Below, piece by piece: positions 58,439-64,000 of a stretch of DNA of 64,000 bases. The notes beneath the pieces are model-generated. The model had not been told where the DNA came from, ran no database searches, and worked only from the letters and a program-made list of their open reading frames with translations. The stretch comes from Iris pallida. Taxonomy: Eukaryota > Streptophyta > Magnoliopsida > Asparagales > Iridaceae. The position numbers and the translations under genes were made by a program. Each line of letters opens with the position of its first letter. The first letter of the stretch is position 1. Location: NCBI GenBank assembly GCA_029216955.1, contig JANAVB010010791.1, positions 1,354,540 through 1,418,539 of the forward strand, given 5' to 3'.

Positions 58439-59424
58439 AAAGTGTCCAAATCAGAATATGCGGCTGACGGGTCTGATGAATCCAGATATCAAATGCTGGA
58501 GCCGACTTTTCGTCTGGGCTTTAAATAACTTTAGGGACAAGCTTATTGATTTGAAGCTTTATGAACCTATCTGGACTACTTCCAGCGACATCCACCCCAA
58601 TTCTGATTTGTTTTTATCCTTGGTGGAAAGATATAACGATAGGATAGGCACTTTTATGACTCCTCGAGAAGAAATAGGCTTCGCCCTTCATGAGATGCGA
58701 TATATCTCTCATCTGCCAATGGGTGACCACCCATATGAAGAATACGTGCCAACAAATGAGGAGCTGGATGCTTTTGCCAAGAAAAACACGAAAATGGTGG
58801 TAGTCTTTGAAGAGTTGTTATGTTATTTTATGATCTGCACTCTTCTATATAAGAGCCATGCAAAGGGGACATGTTATCTATCCAAATGGTTGGTGTATCT
58901 ATTTTTGGGCCACGTCTAGGAAGTCAAGGTGCAAGAATACCTAGATTGTGAGCCTCACTTTTTTAAACCGCTTGACTACAGTACTATCAAAAAATTGATA
59001 GAAGAGTTAAGGCATGTCGACAATGAGCTGATGGAGGATTGGCGTGAGTTTTCCGCTGGTACTCGTATCGAGACTTATATAAGACAAGGTGGTAGAAAGA
59101 TGTCTCGAGAATCTACTCTTGCATGCATTCTCTCCTTGTGGCTACGACAGTTCGTGGTTCCCGGAGCCAGTACTGTTGACAGAATCCACCGAGGTGTGCT
59201 ATTCGTCACTGTACGTTTAGTATTTGGTCACAAAATAGATATTCTTTCTGCGATGACTTGCCGGCTGAACGCAGGTCTTCGTTCCTTTACAAATACCATG
59301 ATGGTGGATCCCGATACTCGAGACGAGTTTCCTCGTACTGAGATGCCATATACTTATTTGTTTGGCTGGTTACTGTTCGAAATCACAAAAGATTGAACGA
59401 ACGTTTTGTTTATTGAACGTAAAA

Positions 59425-59532
59425 AGACCTGTGTACAGAGAAGGAAGTGCTAAACAGGATATTCTAAGTACAAGTGGAAGACCTGTGTATAGGAAAGGAA
59501 GTCCTAAACAGGATATTCTAAGTACAAGTGGA
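59425..59532 (+). repeat. Two 54-bp in-frame repeats
   Basis: Units at 59425-59478 and 59479-59532 differ at only a few bases and encode RPVYREGSAKQDILSTSG and RPVYRKGSPKQDILSTSG in a 63-codon frame (59362-59553). They lie just past the stop of the mobile-domain pseudogene in another frame. Retention of the 18-residue frame may be chance because 54 is a multiple of three. Confidence 0.7.
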
Positions 59533-59873
59533 AGAGTTTCTGGAAAAGTGTGACGGTGGAGATCGAGCACTACATCGGCTTCTTTACTCCGTTGACAATA
59601 TGACGACGAGTTGAACTTGCTCTGACTTTCTAATGCCTTTGATGAAACTCTAGGGTTGCCGATCAAGAGGATGCATGGAGCTGGAGATTTGATATTTTGT
59701 GGTCTCTTCTTTGTTGAAGGAAAACTCCTTCTTTTTATAGGGGAAGAGAGCACATATGCGATGTGCATTAGGGTTTTGAGATATAAAGGAATCTGCCGTC
59801 ATTGTACGGTGCAGGTTTCTGCGGCGCTGACATGTGACAGACATTGAGATTTCCCTCTATCGAGATCTCTGGT

Positions 59874-62779
<2,906 letters not shown>

Positions 62780-64000
62780 CATTTTTTATGGTGGCCCATG
62801 CAGGTTAGTGTCGCAACTAGTACAATTTCGTAATGGTGCTTGACTTAGAGTGCTAATTACCAGCATGCTGTTAGGATATAGGTTCTAGGTTACGATAGGA
62901 GTTACTCAATCACATATTAGGAAAATTTTAATCTTTTGATTACCATGACAAACTCTTCTTGCATTTCGAAATAAATTGTCCTTTATTGACGATATCTTAT
63001 CTTGTGCCATATTGATCTCCTTGCTTAGGACTTTGGAGAGATTCCTGTGATGACCCTTGGAAATCTTGTTTTGAACATCAATTTGAAATCATTTTCTCTT
63101 GTTTTTGTTCACCCTTGCTCCTTATTATTGAATTTGATATTGATGGATCATCGTTGATTTTGATTGTCATATCGAGATGAATTTTATGGCCCGAGTTACA
63201 GTATCTTTTGATACCATATGTTGATGGAATAATAGGAAAGGTAAAACGTCTACTTTATTATGGAACCTGGAGTTTATTGCAGCTATATTAGCTGGCGTGG
63301 CGAAAACGTAAGGACCTGACTTCGGATGTACATATCTTGGTTATGAGATTTGGGATTTCTCGCAGCCATACTAGTCGGCGTGGCGAGAATTCCAGACAAC
63401 ATGATTATAGTGGTGCATACCCAGTTATGGAATCTACCGTTTATCGCAGCCTTGCTTATTGGCGTGACGAGAATTCTGAGTATCATGATTTTGGGACAGA
63501 CGCGTATGATTATCAGATTGTATCTTGAGAAGGGTCCTAACATGTCATCTCTATCATTTCACTTCTGTTATTATAGATTCTGTTCCATCCTCAATTAGGT
63601 TAGGAGTAAGGATACCTTCGGTTCTTTAGTCCAGGTGTCTCATTTCATTATAGGTTATTCGTAGTGTGATGGTTTGGTGACTTGCAATTGGTCTGTGTCC
63701 TTGAGTATTAATGTTAATAGTTTAGAATATGGTTAGGAAGTATTGTATATGATTGTTGATAATTAAATATAGATGAGAAACCCTAAGGTGATTAATAAGT
63801 GTTAAGGTAGGAGTTACCCCAGGTGCCAGAATAAGAGGAGTAACCTAGTAGTAATAGCTAGAGCATTTCAAGTGTTATAGAGGTTTAGGCACCAATATTT
63901 TAAGTGACTAGTTAGAGGAGGGACATGAGTAACCTAGTATAGAAGTACCATTCAAGTATCATACAGAGGAGTTAGTGCCTTGTGTAGACATTGTCAAGAC
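62780..64000 (+). mobile_element. Internal leader of the Gypsy element, runs off the window
   Basis: Opens with ATTTTTTATGGTGGCCCATG, the same block as after the LARD LTR at 47719-47734. It then parallels the leader of the gag-only remnant (for example GAGTTACTCAATCAC.TATTAGG and GAAATAAA.TGTCCT, compare 29535-29625). In that remnant gag starts about 250 bp in. Here no gag frame appears by 64000, so the leader is longer or gag is lost. Contains three hairpin-type repeats at 63262-63480. Confidence 0.6.
63262..63480 (+). repeat. Three spaced hairpin repeats in the leader
   Basis: Copies near 63270, 63356 and 63442 (spacing about 86 bp) read TTCTCGCAGCC, about 10 bases, GGCGTGGCGAGAA with variations. 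In the middle copy TTCTCGC and GCGAGAA form a perfect 7-bp stem around an AGCC..GGCG inner part. The outer copies keep the core with stem mismatches. Confidence 0.65.

Larger units (their letters stand above)
56095..59396 (+). pseudogene. Plant mobile domain (aminotransferase-like) protein, retroelement type, broken
   Basis: A likely exon 1 starts MAPLKSAADKDKGVVGVSP at 56095, with a plausible donor CTCGAAG|GTGATC at about 56226. An acceptor CTTTTTCTTGCAG ends at 56744. The main frame (56888 on) includes FLFGEAIEKDSKPKSKRKKR and LMYLTDMTRHLSLSRYAHAS. After the solo LTR come FVWALNNFRDKLIDL, TPREEIGFALHEMRYI and HLPMGDHPYEEYVP, then FVVPGASTVDRIHRGVLF and RLVFGHKIDILSAMT, which resemble the plant mobile domain. 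In-frame TAG codons at 57140 and 58917 and the LTR at 57333-58438 break it; further stops lie just after the acceptor. Host relatives (MAIN/MAIL proteins) act in genome stability; TE-borne versions have no known function. The domain call rests on pattern, not a search. Confidence 0.6.

Overview
This is plant nuclear DNA, almost certainly from an angiosperm. It holds one intact plant-type PPR gene, pieces of a plant STP sugar-transporter gene and a FAR1/FHY3-like gene, and several layers of plant Copia, Gypsy, LINE, SINE, hAT, Tourist-like and Helitron-like sequence. The PPR gene is very GC-rich, mainly at third codon positions, in AT-rich surroundings. That would fit a monocot or magnoliid with a large genome, but the lineage is inferred. 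The gene-model interpretation is eukaryotic throughout: TATA boxes, splice sites, no operons.

Layout. 1-4300: non-coding, with a Tourist-like MITE, a 1.8 kb A-rich GACAAAAA array and copy 1 of a non-autonomous DNA transposon whose interior folds into long hairpins. 4324-5850: a single-exon P-class PPR gene, the only convincing intact host gene. 5851-15300: gene-poor, with a perfect 123-bp tandem duplication, a patchwork of Copia and Gypsy fragments, and a decayed sugar-transporter gene whose intron carries a foldback element. 15883-19244: a FAR1/FHY3-type pseudogene split by copy 2 of the hairpin transposon. 20297-23400: a Copia LTR, primer-binding site and gag, with gag split by a hAT element that has an exact 8-bp target duplication.

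25009-55017 reads best as one very large LTR element of the LARD type. It has LTRs of roughly 4 kb and a 3.4-kb non-coding internal domain (47710-51103). Its 5' LTR has been torn open by LINE A (25380-35836, itself carrying a gag-only Gypsy remnant), a Helitron-like tail, LINE B (36471-40837, minus strand) and a 3.15-kb solo LTR (43303-46452). The 3' LTR (from 51104) carries two tRNA-derived SINEs and a GC-rich insert, all between (TA)n arrays, and is cut off near 55017.

55018-59870 holds a plant-mobile-domain pseudogene split by a solo Copia LTR. 59874-62779 is a complete Gypsy-type LTR, and its element runs off the right edge of the window.

The genes do not form a pathway. The story is nested insertion and decay. 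Most in-frame stops I could trace in the broken element genes are TAG, most simply explained by CAG to TAG change at CHG-context cytosines. Three insertions can be undone on paper from exact target duplications. Two of these rejoin an open frame, and the third matches an empty site in the sister LTR.
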